DNA from: Periconia sp. R9002
Lineage: Eukaryota > Ascomycota > Dothideomycetes > Pleosporales > Periconiaceae
Direction: 5' to 3'
NCBI GenBank assembly: GCA_023627715.1
Contig: JAMAHW010000083.1
Coordinates: forward strand, 62,001-126,000
Length of the DNA stretch: 64,000 bases
A program made the position numbers and the translations under genes. Below are positions 1 to 11,448 of this stretch, piece by piece. The notes under the pieces were generated by a model, which saw only the letters and a program-made list of their open reading frames with translations, was not told where the DNA came from and did no database searches. The stretch's first letter is position 1. The number at the start of each line of letters is the position of its first letter.

Positions 1-776
1 GAAGTTGATCCTGCAACCCCCACGGATCGTAGGTCTGGGCAGTGCGACACATGGTTGGCCAGGGCGTACAACAACCCACATCGAATTTAAGGCCGTCCGA
101 GGCAACAACCGTAGCTAACGGCATCATACCATGCTTTCTGAATGCAGGCTATGATAGTAAGAAATCCCAAAGCGAACGCAATATTCGAATTTGCGCTATT
201 TCTCCAATATTCACCCGCTCTGACGTGAGAAACCACCCCACGCTCTCAATATGCGGCACAGCTGGTTTCAGCTTGCAATGAGTGAACTATCGTCAGATAC
301 CCTTCGACTGTAGTCTGTCAGGTCCCCTAGCGGGCCGGATACGAATTTCCAGGCCCAGGTGGCCTCAATCTCGTAACCCACCGAATATGGTTTAGCTCCA
401 TTGTCTTGTATGCACGTTCCGGCCGAGTGTTATGGTGACATTTTTCTCGCATTCATACCGCAACTAATGCGATTGCTTATGCAATGATATCAGCACTATC
501 TCTTCTAGTTTAGTTCCGTCCGGTTCAACAAAATGCTCCAGTGCCAATTCAGCACACTTTATCCCTTTTTGACACACGCCAAAATATAAGGTGTCTTCCA
601 CTAAAGTGGGGTTGAGTTCCTTGAGTTTACAATGATCCTGAGCCCAGTTGACTTAGATAGAAGAGGCATTTGTTTATGATGTATATATATGTAAATCTCG
701 TATTCAAATACAGAATGTGATACAACTGCAATGGAGAAACACTCGAGGATAAGGCTCAATGTCCTGGAAAACGGCT
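1..776. other. left-edge stretch without a recognised gene
   Basis: No reading frame here shows a recognisable domain or a usable exon structure. Small open frames exist, but they lack motifs and sensible splice signals. The stretch may be the 3' flank of a gene lying outside the window. Nothing can be called. Confidence 0.5.
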
Positions 777-1814
777 TCAAGCGTGCTCTAGTTCAAATAT
801 AACGGACCTAGAGGGTGACTCTAGTAGATGGCTTTTCCGACAACGCCAACCTCCTTCGGCAAAAACACCTTCCCATTCCTCTATAGTGGGGAGGTATACA
901 TCCATCATGGCGTGTCCAAACTCAAACCCGAGGGTAAAAGTAGGCACATCAGATACCTTGACAGCGTAGGAAGAGTCGGTAGCGTTGAGCAATACCCGGG
1001 TGGCATCACCAAGAAGAAAGCGACGGGCTTTGGGAAACGCTTCGCGTAACCGCTTCAAGGTGGCAACACAATTCTCTCTCGGCCAGAAATCGTGTCCCAT
1101 CATGAAACAGGTCAATAAATCGACGTCAGCAAATTCCTCGCGGTAGCTCAATTCGCGAGCATCACCCTCTACAAACGATAGGCGGTCTTTGTACCCCCGG
1201 GAGGCGGCGTCAGCTGCAGCCACTTTGAGTGCAGGGCCCGCGACGTCAATGCCGAGACCTGTAGCTCCCGGATATTTGTCCAGGACCTGCATGAGCCGCT
1301 CACCGCTACCGCTGCCCAAATCCACAACCTTGTTGACGGTAAAATCCAGACCATCCATTGCCGTCCAGAAAGCCGGGTCGAAGTGAAGACTGCTGATATC
1401 GTGGCAGGCGTACGCAATCGCTACTGAATCGCGCTGATAAAAATCACCTTTGCGGTTTTTGTTTTTCACGACGTATGGTATTTTCGCGAAGAGTTCAGCC
1501 GATCCATTTGTGAGCCAGTGAAATAGCGACTTGTTCGTGAACGCTTCCTCAAACAATGGTCCGGGGATAATCGCCGACCAGTCTTCTCCACTCTTATCAA
1601 CAATATCAGCAACCTGTAGAGCAGTGACCAGTCCTCTCATCGATTCCTTGTCCAAATCATGCTGGAAAGAAAATTCGTCTAGGTTGATTGTCTTGCTGTT
1701 TCGTAGCTCATCCAAGAAGCCCAGTTCCCATGCAGCACTTAGAGCCGAAGCAGCAACAGCGTGGTTGAAGATGGTGGCAACAGTCTGTTTCGGGTTCTCA
1801 GTATGTGAAGGCAT
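777..1814 (-). CDS. MppJ-like SAM-dependent alpha-keto-acid C-methyltransferase
   Basis: An intronless 345-residue protein. It has an N-terminal helical dimerisation/winged-helix part (about 1-150) and a class I SAM-binding Rossmann fold opening with VDLGSGSG (164-171). From memory of the family, the whole length follows phenylpyruvate C3-methyltransferase MppJ of the Streptomyces mannopeptimycin pathway, including FYQRD (125-129), FDPAFW (145-150), CFMMGHDFWPREN (236-248) and GFEFGH (296-301). MppJ is unusual in binding ferric iron through two histidines; the equivalents here would be His241 and His301, both present. The inferred reaction is methylation of the beta carbon of phenylpyruvate or a related aryl/alkyl pyruvate, giving a beta-methyl amino acid precursor. 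An ATG with a TATA-like box about 60 bp upstream sets the start. The absence of introns and the actinobacterial resemblance suggest horizontal transfer. No NRPS is visible in the window to consume such a product. A generic O-methyltransferase is the alternative. Confidence 0.85.
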   Translation of the reverse strand: MPSHTENPKQTVATIFNHAVAASALSAAWELGFLDELRNSKTINLDEFSFQHDLDKESMRGLVTALQVADIVDKSGEDWSAIIPGPLFEEAFTNKSLFHWLTNGSAELFAKIPYVVKNKNRKGDFYQRDSVAIAYACHDISSLHFDPAFWTAMDGLDFTVNKVVDLGSGSGERLMQVLDKYPGATGLGIDVAGPALKVAAADAASRGYKDRLSFVEGDARELSYREEFADVDLLTCFMMGHDFWPRENCVATLKRLREAFPKARRFLLGDATRVLLNATDSSYAVKVSDVPTFTLGFEFGHAMMDVYLPTIEEWEGVFAEGGWRCRKSHLLESPSRSVIFELEHA

Positions 1815-1875
1815 GATAGAAAAATTGAGTGTTTGGGAATAGTTGCCAGACCACAGTGCGAGAAGAGTTTCTTAT

Positions 1876-1884
1876 CTTTATATA
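1876..1884 (-). promoter_or_regulatory. TATA-like box of the MppJ-like gene
   Basis: Read on the minus strand this is TATATAAAG, about 62 bp upstream of the ATG at 1814. That spacing suits a fungal TATA box with a short 5' leader. Confidence 0.5.
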
Positions 1885-2539
1885 TGTAAGAGGATCTTGC
1901 TGTTTCCAATCCAGTACTAGACATTATGCCAAGAGGTTTTCCAGTTTTATCTAGTTGCATTCGCTTCCATCGACATCCGGAGATATTTTACGCAAGGTAC
2001 GGTAGACGTCATACAGGGAAACGTAGAGACAGCCTTATCGCCAACTGTCACTGGCTGCTAACGATTAACAATCTCATCACTATGAGACGATTCCGAAACA
2101 ACGGAAAGTAGCTAATGAGTCTAATATACACGTTGAAAAAGATACACCAGCCAGTGATGCCATCGCATGACTGGACTGGTCAGATTCTTATACTTATACT
2201 AAAAAGGATCCCATTGCTGGCACCGAGTGACTCCGCCGTACATACTGAGTTTTTCTTACATGTATTTACAATCTGATTGGGCGTGTAGTTTTGAGCTACA
2301 CAGGGACTGAACCCTGATGTTGCCTTGCCTAAAACCATTTCAAAAAACAGATTTACAAGACCGAAAGCCAACGCCCAGCGTTACGCCTTGCACCATGGGT
2401 TAGGCGTCTTTATAGGTGTTTCGCTTTGGATTGTGTTGCGCACTGGAGGGTGCCATTATTGCCCTTGCCCACCCTGCTCCAAGTCCTTGCTTTTGTTGAT
2501 GACCTCCTCCCCGCTTCGTTGGCCTTGGTCTCGAGCACA
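1885..2539. other. intergenic stretch
   Basis: This lies between the methyltransferase promoter and the decayed receptor. No domain-bearing frame is seen. A short hairpin around 2300-2316 (CAGGG ... CCCTG with a 7-base loop) resembles a tRNA T-arm, but the rest of a tRNA cannot be folded around it. Confidence 0.4.
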
Positions 2540-3560
2540 CTCATCCCGTATCGGTCTTTGACTTTGCGGAAGCCCAAGCGATACGAAGCTGATTGGGAGC
2601 GGGAAGCGTTGCAATTGAACCTCTCGTGCGATACGTATTTCCTGGAGTTGTAGCCGGTGCTAGGGCTGTACCGCCTTTGATCCGGAACCGGCGGGTGAAT
2701 AAGTTCAAATCATGGTAGCCTGTCCGACGACAATTGCGACACCTTCTTCTTGACATAACGAAATGGCTGCAGATTATCCTTTTTGAGACTATGCATAGTC
2801 AATAAACAATGCACGTGAAATGCTGCGGACCGTGGCGTTCACTTACTGATAGGACGAAGTACATGCGCAAGACAGCTACAACCATGACGAAGATGCGCGC
2901 GCACAACATCAATAGCAAACCAGGCTTGCGAGCCAGAGAAATATTGAGTGGCCAAATGATGGGAATTGAGATCAGGATGATGATCCAATCAGTGGACAGA
3001 TTGAGTACAAGAACGGTGACTAGGAAAGCATCGCTCTGCGGCATGCAATATTCTAAGCATGTTAGTTTCATTCATAATCAAATTGCTGAATACTCACTGC
3101 CATGTTCAGGAAGAATTTGCCACAGTTTGGGGGAAGGCTTGCACGCTGACGCGAAGAGAATCCAAATAGACACGCTACTTGCGCCTACAATGACCACACT
3201 CACACCCCGCTTGTACAAGAAAACATGTTGAATGTGAGAGTCCAGATAAGCCCAATGTATGTGTATCATCTGACCTGAACCATTTTGTGGCGAGCCGCAG
3301 CTTGCTCAGGAGTGAATGCGAGACGCTGCTTCATGGTCAAATGCGAATTATCGCCTGTCTTTCCACCATGTGAGCAGTTACTTTCGCGGTAGTAGAGTAT
3401 GCCTGTTTGCCATCAATGCTGTGCTTATATATGCGACGCTGTAAGACTCACCCGGGCAAAAATGATCGTATAATCATATAGATTGAACCAGCTCCCATCC
3501 TCGTGCGCGAGAAAATGCGAAGTATGAAAGCCAGTGTACCTAGATATACCGTAGATCGTC
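2540..3560 (-). pseudogene. decayed PTH11-like integral membrane receptor
   Basis: Fragments on the minus strand match the fungal rhodopsin/PTH11 fold of the intact gene at 7655-8898 in order. They are an ILRIFSRTRMG-like TM1 end, LYDYTIIFAR before a GTGAGT donor, the loop with PEQAAARHKMVQ, a TYIGLIWTL stretch, the CKPSPKLWQ cysteine/tryptophan loop, PEHG before a GTGAGT donor, then KYCMPQSDAF and the long hydrophobic segment around 2850-3040. Splice sites fall where the intact paralogue has them. The frame changes between the TM1 end and LYDYT (about 3480-3520). A TGA interrupts the frame just after HKMVQ, a further shift precedes KRGVSVV, and the last exon runs into a stop. I therefore read it as a pseudogene. 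It is either a duplicated or an older receptor near the first monooxygenase. Confidence 0.7.
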
Positions 3561-4844
3561 TATGTTACAATGAGAGCTGACTCGAGCGGCGAAATTGCCA
3601 TAACGATATGTGTGTGATGGCGAGAGCATGAAGATTAAGAAGTAATTCGATAATATATACCTAGGCCATCTTTGAGTTCATGGACAACTTGGCTTAGAAG
3701 GCTTCTTAACTTACAACGGTCACCGTTGAAAAAGGTATCGTGTGGATTGCTGGCACGCCGTTTCGCGTCCCGCTCTTATCCCGCTGTTATCCCGTTTTTA
3801 TCCCGCTCTTATCCCGGTCTTGTTGCTCTTGCAGAATCCTTCAGTCCCATCAATTACTATTGAGCAGGCATCTCGTCTACCAATGACAAGCAACAGATCA
3901 TTTCTCAACGGAGGTGTTCCGCGATTAGTGCATGCACAAGTACCTAGGTTGGGGGACTGCACCCAACAAAGGATTAGGCCATGCAGAGTCCTTATTTTGT
4001 CTTGATGATAAATTCCTAATACAGACAATATTAACATTGCTATATTTTCTGATCGTGTGAGGTAACTCTGCTCACTAAAAAGCGGGCTACTTTACCACCC
4101 GCGCGGGGCCATTAGGGGGGTCACAAAACGGCCGCCGGCACAAGCGGAAAGGCCCGCAGCCCGCAGCGAACAAAGGTCAAAAGAAGGCGGCAAGGGAGGT
4201 GTCAGTTATTCCCGCTCGAGGGGCCGAGATCAAAACGGCCCGAGTAACGAGCCAAGCCTGTCGTTTAGCGGCAGTGCGCACCCCTGGCTGTTGGTGTTGG
4301 TTTACCAGGCCAAAAAGGGAGATGTGGTGTTGAACTCTTTAGCAACGATTCATCTCAGTCTTGAAATTATTTGCTGGACTTTAGAGCGTCCACGTAGTAT
4401 CGGAACATGACAGCGGTTTGACTTACCAATCAACGCTAGTATACTAACAAGACGGGACAACCATGCAAGGCTGCGGCTCAGCATGTCATACGATTGTAGA
4501 TTGGTAGGTTTATGACCAAGGTAGAAAAGGCCTCTCTTCAGTAAGTATAAGAGTCAATCTAATCAAACCAATCAACAGTTACAGGACCATGCTAGTACCG
4601 TTTACTGCTGCATTTGCAGTACACCTGTACAAATCGTACCCCGCAGATACTTGCTTCGGTTAGCTGTCTTCGGGGACCTCCCTAACTGTCACCGTTCACG
4701 AAAGATTGAAACGTAAGACGCTGTGTAACGAGCTGACGTTCGGTCTGTCCACGAGACCGAGAGTATATCTAGATTGTATTCTGGTAAAAATATTGCATCA
4801 GCTTATCCCCTCCAGCCCCTCCTCTATTGTTCATTAATCTGACC
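3561..4844. other. intergenic stretch with a minisatellite and a GC-rich patch
   Basis: No gene is recognised. It holds the 11-bp tandem repeat at 3769-3822 and a locally GC-rich patch around 4090-4310 that has no open frame with a known motif. The last 80 bp carry a TATA-like AGTATATC near 4761, plausibly part of the promoter of the monooxygenase downstream. Confidence 0.4.
3769..3822. repeat. 11-bp tandem repeat, about five units
   Basis: The unit is CCCGCTCTTAT. Copies start at 3769, 3780, 3791 and 3802, differing by one or two bases, and a partial degenerate copy follows from 3813. Confidence 0.85.
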
Positions 4845-6678
4845 ATGCCTTTGATTGGAGAACAACTTGAAAAACTTGCGCTGAATGGGAATCCACACGA
4901 ACCGGTCAATGGCGATGTGATCCATGAACTTGACGCTCTTATTGTAGGGGCGGGATTTGGAGGTGTGTGGCAGCTGAAGAGGCTTCGTGACGAGGGCTAC
5001 AAAGTGAAACTGGTCGAGTGCGGCACGGACTATGGCGGCGTCTGGTACTGGAACCGTTACCCAGGGGCCCGGGTCGACAGTGCGATCCCATTTTATGAAT
5101 TTTCCGACCCGGCCTTGTGGAAAGAATGGACATGGAAGCAGAGATTCCCGGGGAGTGGCGAGCTGCGTTCTTATTTTGGTTTTGTAGCCGACAAGTGGGA
5201 TCTTAGAAAAGATACAGAGTTCGAGGCCTTTGTTTCGTCCGCCACTTGGGATGATATTGAAGCCAAATGGACCATTCACACAAAGGCTGGGAAAGTTTTC
5301 AAAGTCAAGTATTTCCTGCTCAACACAGGATTTGCTGCAAAGCGGTACATACCTGACTGGGAGGGCATTGATTCATTCAAAGGTGGATATACTTGTCGCT
5401 TTCTTGATGATAGGCTTGGCTGATTATCTGCAGGAACTTTCCTTCACCCTTCGTACTGGCCGCATGAAGACCTTGACCTCAAGGGTAAACGAGTGGCCAT
5501 TATAGGAACGGTAAGCTAATCCGGAACCACCCCACATCGATATGTATTGTTGTTAACGCTATTCCCAGGGCTCTACCGGAATCCAGCTTGCGCAAGAATT
5601 GAGCAAGGTCGCCGGGCATTTGACGGTGTTCCAGCGGACCTGCAACATGTCTATGCCCATGCGACAAGCCGAGTACGATGGCTCTGAGCAATATTTCCCC
5701 AAGACCGAATATCCATCTCTCTTCGAGCATCGCAAAGACAGCTACTCGGGATTTTCCTTCAACTTCTTGCCACGCTCTACCTTTGATGATGACGAGGAGA
5801 AGCGTCGTCAAACGTACGAGGAGCTCTGGGCCGAAGGCGATTTTCAGTATTGGTTGGGCACGTATCATGACATGTTGTTCAACAAGCAGGCCAACAATGA
5901 GGCGTACAAGTTCTGGCGTGACAAGACCAGGGCAAAGATCAACGATGAGAAGGTCGCGGATATCCTTGCTCCCATGGAACAGCCGTATGCTTTTGGATGC
6001 AAACGTATCTCGTTGGAGAACGGCTACTTCGAGATCTATAACCAACCTAATGTAACGCTTGTGGACATTAGTGACAAAGGTACGCCCATCACTGCTGTTA
6101 CACCCAAGGGTATAAGAACCTCGGAGAAGGAGCACGAGTTTGACATCATCATCTGTGCTACCGGGTACGATGCTATTACTGGGGGTCTCAAACAAATTGA
6201 CATCAAAGGTCCTGCTGGTGAGACATTGAGCGAGCACTGGAGTAATGGGACCAAGACGTACCTTGGTATGTCCGTCTCAGGTTTTCCGAACATGTTTTTT
6301 ACCTATGGGCCACAGGCGCCCACAGCGTTCTGCAACGGTCCAACATGCGCGCAATTGCAGGGGGATTGGATCGTCAACGTTATGAACTACATGAAGGAGA
6401 AGGACCTCAAGAAAATCGAATGTACCAAGAAGAGCGAGGAAGACTGGAAAGACTTCGTTTGGAATGTAGCAAATTCTTCTTTGCTGCCAACTGTTGACTC
6501 GGTAGGTGATTGGATGTCCGTCTCGAGAGCAGTCTACTAACTGTTCCAGTGGTACATGGGCACCAACATCCCAAACAAACCTAGGGAACCTTTGCTCTTC
6601 CTAGGAGGTGTCCCGACATATTACAAATCTCTCTCTGAAGCGGCCACCAATGAATATGAAGGATTTGAATTGTCTTGA
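4845..6678 (+). CDS. Baeyer-Villiger monooxygenase (FAD, NADPH), first copy
   Basis: Spliced as join(4845..5382,5434..5510,5569..6501,6550..6678), giving 558 residues. All three introns (48-58 bp) are GT-AG and keep the frame. It inserts one oxygen atom next to a ketone to make an ester or lactone, using FAD and NADPH. GAGFGG (35-40) is the FAD-binding Rossmann turn. FKGTFLHPSYWP (178-189) matches the Baeyer-Villiger fingerprint FxGxxxHxxxWP, and it is formed only after intron 1 is removed. GTGSTG (204-209) is the NADPH-binding turn, formed across intron 2. YPGARVD near residue 75 is the family's conserved loop. The start is the ATG at 4845 (accATGcc). Its size is that of cyclohexanone/phenylacetone-type enzymes. 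It probably tailors a secondary metabolite or attacks a cyclic ketone; the substrate cannot be read from sequence. Confidence 0.93.
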
Positions 6679-7654
6679 ATGTGTAGCCCTCAGGCCACCT
6701 GCCCAATGAGCTGCATAAATTAATATTCATTTTTACTAGATAATTATGCAGATCATGCCTCCTTTCACCAATCTCGGCTCGGCCGTATACGTCTTCGTAG
6801 TTCTTAATGCCACCTGCGTCACAATTATCCACACCTCATTTACATAAACAGAAGCTCTCGAGCAAGGAGCTGTCTTCCCTCTGAAGGGACAAGGGAAGAT
6901 CTGCTTCAGGAAAATCCAGAAGATAAGTTAACAGGATATCTCAAAAATGGAGTCGAGCATTTTGAGAATGTCTGACGCTGCGATTAAAGGCTTTGTACTA
7001 TGGCTGCTGCTGCATATTTTCCTGATTATTCTGTCGAGGACGTATCACGTGTGTACATATGGTCAACATCGTTACTTACAAGGGCAGAATGGTTCTATAG
7101 GACAGTCAAGCGAAATGAACCGCGAGATTCAAGGCATGTTGGTGTTGGCAGACACGATTAACCCAGCCAATTAGAAGACAGACGGTCGCCAGAAGAGGGG
7201 CTAAGGTAGGGATCCATCTGACAATTCCAGGGCGTTGGGTGGGGCGGAGGATTTCAGGATCGTGCGCCTAATACATACAAGTGCTGACCATCTTTGAACC
7301 AAGGCCTGTGAGACGTAAAGAAACGACCCATAATAATTTTTTTTTCCAAGAGTCGCCTGAGCGCAGCAGATGCTGGATTGAAACGCGTGGCGGGCAACGA
7401 CACCGCAAAAGGGTGTGCATTGGCGGACAAGTGGGTGCATACATGGTACATTGATGAGCAGCAATGTGCGCTGAGAGAGTGAATGGTATCGCCGGTTGCA
7501 AGCCCTCAGGACGAGCAGTGGCTACAATTACAATGTATTTTCCAATGAATGTGTCATGCGATACCTGCGCGTATAATGGATCGATCCTAAAATTCTTTAC
7601 AGCGTACCACGGAAGAGTACGTACGTGCTTCTCCTCCAATTGCCCGCGAACCTC
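6679..7654. other. intergenic stretch, no gene seen
   Basis: Several overlapping open frames lie on the minus strand, but none carries a known motif or a convincing splice pattern. The stretch separates the 3' ends of the monooxygenase and the receptor gene, which converge. Confidence 0.45.
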
Positions 7655-8898
7655 CTAATTCGACACAACGTCAATCTGTGTTTGGATCCTGATCCCTCTG
7701 CCACCCGGAGGTTGAACAATATGCTCCGTACTGCTGCTATGGTCATCCTGCTCTTTCCTAGATATAGTATAGAAATGTGCCGAGGTGTCTTTCTGGCTTC
7801 CCAGCTCGATATGACCGCTGTGACTGCCGGCTGGATAGGAACGTTGTTTGCTGGTCTTTGTAAAATCGCCGCGCCACCACCGCGCAGAAAACAGAGGGCG
7901 AAGAACTGGTAGATTGGCAACGAGCATAGCGACGAGGGTTTCACGGCATGCCCAAATGGCGGGTGTGGCAGGATCGCCGTTCTATTGGGTGTCAGTGCAG
8001 TACCATTTGCCCGTGTGAGAGAAGACATACCTGGAAGACGAATACTACACGGAGGATGGCAGCAATCATAACAAACACACCCGCACACAGAACCAGAAAC
8101 AACATGACCTTGCGCAACCTAGGCAACTGGGCTTGCAGCAACATCTATATGATACGTTAGCAATTCAAGTCCGACAGCGGAATGGACCAGCTAGATCTCT
8201 TACCGGAATGGGTATGCTGACTATACACAAGTCGGTAACCAGATTTACGGCCAAGACGGCGATGAAAAAGTTGGGGTTCTCTGGAGTGCAATGTTCTACT
8301 TCCGTTTAGTTCGGCCGTCAGCATTGTTTTCGGTGACAACTTACTCCCAGGATCAGGATAGATTTGCCAGTACTTGTAGAAGGGTCGACATGAGGAAACA
8401 AACAAGACAATGTTTATGACCCAACTGACAATAACAAGATAAAAGACGGGCAAAATCATTTTCGCAGATGCTAGGCCACTAGTAACGCGTCTCAAAAAAG
8501 CCAACACGCACATCTTCAGTGTCCATAACATGCCCGTATAGGTAAACCATCCCACTATGAAGGCTTTCGAGCCCAAGGTTCTTGTGGCCGCCTCTTGTGG
8601 GCTGATGTTTTTGCGGTACTCGTCGGACATGTTCGCGTTGTCGCCACTTTGTGATACGATATGAGCCATGATGGACATGGCAGTGAAGAACAACTGCCAC
8701 TCGTTAGTTGTACGTTCCCAAAGTACGGCAGCACTGGACGACGCTTACCCAGGCTATCGGCATGATATAGTCATCGTAATCCAGATTGCGAAGTCCAACC
8801 ATCCTGAACCGAACGTAGTATCGCAAGAGTACGATCACTGTTGCGATGCTGTACTCTACCCATGTCTCAATCACGAGTTGCTCAATAGTCGTCGTCAT
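7655..8898 (-). CDS. PTH11-like integral membrane protein (fungal rhodopsin fold)
   Basis: Spliced as complement(join(7655..7981,8031..8144,8204..8298,8345..8693,8749..8898)), 344 residues. Four introns of 46-59 bp all preserve phase. It is a seven-helix plasma-membrane protein of the PTH11-related receptor group. Hydrophobic segments include LVIETWVEYSIATVIVLLRY near the N-terminus and others about every 40 residues. The family signature YDDYIM closes TM1, and a loop CRPFYKYWQ ... PDPG ... HC holds the conserved cysteine and tryptophan. The last exon gives a hydrophilic cytoplasmic tail rich in S/T, K and R, ending QIDVVSN. There is no CFEM domain at the N-terminus. Such proteins sense surface or chemical cues, and the ligand is unknown. 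A decayed paralogue lies at 2540-3560. Confidence 0.88.
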
Positions 8899-10381
8899 GG
8901 TGGGTGATGCGCCTTTGCTGAGAGGTGCAAAGCTGCTGCGACTTTGCGGGAATCAATTCAAAACGCCAATTGAGAAAGATTAAAGATAAGTCCCCAGGGT
9001 AGCCGCAATTTCTTCGAGAAAATGCAACTTCTTCACGAGACTCAACAAAAACGCCGACATAAACTTGTAAAAGACCGACCTCACAGCGCCTTTAACAACA
9101 GATGCCCTGTACTCATTCTTTGTAGCAGAGCTCTTCCTTTCATAAAGGAGTAGGAGGAGCCAGATGCTTGTTTATTACTATCGACTGACATAAGTTACGC
9201 GGGGGGCTCCCTTGTTGGTGGACGCGTCTACGATTGGTGCTCTCATACGAAAAAAAAAATCCTGTTCCACCCCGGTTTTGGCAAAGGGGGGGGGCGGGTT
9301 TCTTCTGTCTGTCGATGGTAGAAGTTATTAATTGACCATGGCCACCCCACGAGCTGAGTACTCAAATGGAAATGCTGTTGCCATGACTCGGTTGCGGTTT
9401 TCCAACGTCTACGAGTCGTACGACTCAGAACCCCAGTTTCAAGTTTGGTCACTAATCCCATCGCGGCCTTAGTTTTTCGAAGGATTCACCTTGACCTCCA
9501 CGCCAATGATCCTGATTGGTCTCCACCACGGCAGGCGGAATCGGTCGCCTATGTATCGTCTCCACTGCGGCACCGTCCCGCAGCCTCTGCCGTTATCAAA
9601 GCGTTCGAGAGATCTGCTCACCGCTTTCCATAAACATCGTGGAACTATCCGAGCCCGCATTCCTTCGCTTTGTTCAGGAAAGGTTGGTGCCGGGGTGCGG
9701 GTTATGGGAATCTTGTCGACGTCAGCAGATTCTTCCGCGCTCGCCGCTCCCCAAAGAATCAGGGAGAAATTGCAAGGCTTCGTCGCTGCTTCTTCTATGG
9801 CCGGGCGCCGTTCCGCGTGTGCAGACCAATCACTACAGTATTCCAGGTGAAGTCATTGGGGGTACCCCTAAAATTATATAAACTAGATTGAAACTAATAG
9901 GAGCCTGATACCTTATATATTTAGATTTTCTAATAAATAGTATGTAATTAGATTATTGAACTAAATCTCTGTAGTTAAGTAGCTCGTTACTAATCTTTTT
10001 ACTCATTTGTTCATTAAAATACTATAAAAATTATCTATGAGCTTGAAATAATTAATTGAATAAACTAGTATTTTAGTAACTAAGTTATCTAAAGCTTGAT
10101 AATAATTTCCCTACTTTTTGTAGTCTGGTAAAAAGTACAATAACGCCGCTTTGTGGCGCTTTGTGCATTGTGGGTGAGTACATAGTACCTATCTGCTTGC
10201 CCAACATGCCAAGCTCTTTCCCTTGAAACTGACCCACTTACGTGTCACATTGGACAGGCTGTCCAAACTGGCTGGGTTACTTCGCCCCCCCTCTGCATAA
10301 AGGAGCGATATTGATCCATCCGCCTTATTACAGCAAAATCCCCTAGTTTATTCACACATTGTTCAACATACACCCATAGCC
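8899..10381. other. intergenic stretch with an AT-rich island
   Basis: No gene is recognised. From about 9860 to 10140 the base composition drops to a TpA-rich AT island with stops in all frames, as expected of RIP-mutated repeat remnants. A G8 run sits near 9290. The final 90 bp carry a CATAAAGG box near 10297, the likely TATA element for the dehydrogenase that follows. Confidence 0.45.
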
Positions 10382-11448
10382 ATGTCCTCGGTAACCATCA
10401 ACTCGCAGACTTTCAGCAATCTCAAGGACCATGTTGTAGTGGTGGCAGGAGGCGCGACAGGTATCGGTGCCGTAGCGGTAACGGAACTTCTGTGTATGTG
10501 CTAGTTTTGTCTTTGGCGCACTGTCAAGCATGCTGACCCGCTCTAGCTGCTGGTGCCAAGGTAGTGCTGGGCGATGTAAAGTCTCCTGATCCCGCCCCGG
10601 CTGGCGATGGATTCACGTTCATCCATACCGATGTATCCAAATATGACGCGGTTGTCAATCTTTTCTCGACCGCATTTGCTACCTATGGTCGCATTGACCA
10701 TGCTATCAGCAACGCAGGCCTCGTCGAAATCGGCGAATTATTCGCAACTGGAGAGTCAGACGACAGCATCCGAGAGCCTCCTCCTACCGCTGTTCTTGAC
10801 GTGAACCTCAAAGGCACCATTTTCTTTACCAGAGTTGCGGTCCACTACCTGCGCCGCAGTTTGGTACAGAATGCCTCAACGCAGAAGGATGCCAGTCTCG
10901 TGCTGGTTAGCTCAGTCGCCGGCTTCGGTAACTGGCCTGGCCTCTTTCAATACTCAGCTAGCAAGCATGGAGTCATGGGCCTATTTCACAGTGCCAAAGA
11001 TTTCTTATACGGCACTGAAGGGATCAGAGTCAACGTTGTGCTTCCAAACATGACCGGTACGCGACCAATCTGAAATCGGAGACAAACTTGATGAACTCTC
11101 ACCAGACAAATACTAACGACGTGTAGATACCCAGATGGTCACTGGCGTCATCAAAGCTTATAAGGCCAACAACGTTCCCGTGAACGAGCCAAAGCATGTC
11201 GCAGACACATTTCTCCATATTCTATCGACTGACGTGAAGAGCGAGGCATTTTACGTCTCCGGTGGAAAAGCCTACGAGATTGAAAAGCCATTGGATGAAG
11301 TGAAGCCAAAATGGCTCGGCCAGTCCTTGTTCGATGAGCTAATGGCTGGACAGCAAGCACTGGGTGCTGTAAGTAACCCCGATTTGTGTTGAGTTTGGGC
11401 ACTAACTATGATCAGGGTAGCAACTGGACAAAGGGTAAGAGTACATAG
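10382..11448 (+). CDS. classical short-chain dehydrogenase/reductase
   Basis: Spliced as join(10382..10493,10547..11056,11127..11368,11416..11448), 298 residues. The introns are 47-70 bp with clear CTAAC branch sites (for example TACTAAC before 11127). It is an NAD(P)-dependent oxidoreductase interconverting an alcohol and a carbonyl. GGATGIG near residue 22 is the cofactor turn, DVSKYD binds the adenine side, and SNAG supports the sheet. Ser and YSASK form the catalytic Ser-Tyr-Lys, with Tyr about 12 residues after the SSV serine. The terminal exon adds only eleven codons and is the least certain part. It resembles 15-hydroxyprostaglandin dehydrogenase-like fungal SDRs. It sits between the two Baeyer-Villiger genes and could make the ketone that they use. 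Confidence 0.9.

Noticed and set aside
2240..2345. Possible tRNA on the minus strand (T-arm-like CAGGG/CCCTG hairpin and a CTTGTAAA anticodon-like word)
   Set aside because: No matching 7-bp acceptor stem or D-arm can be placed at the right distance; only isolated fragments fit.
4827..4844. Upstream TTG extension of the first Baeyer-Villiger gene
   Set aside because: It adds no conserved residues, and the ATG at 4845 has good context; fungal nuclear genes rarely start at TTG.
7201..7650. Overlapping minus-strand open frames upstream of position 7655
   Set aside because: They lie beyond the stop codon of the receptor gene, have no motifs and conflict with one another.
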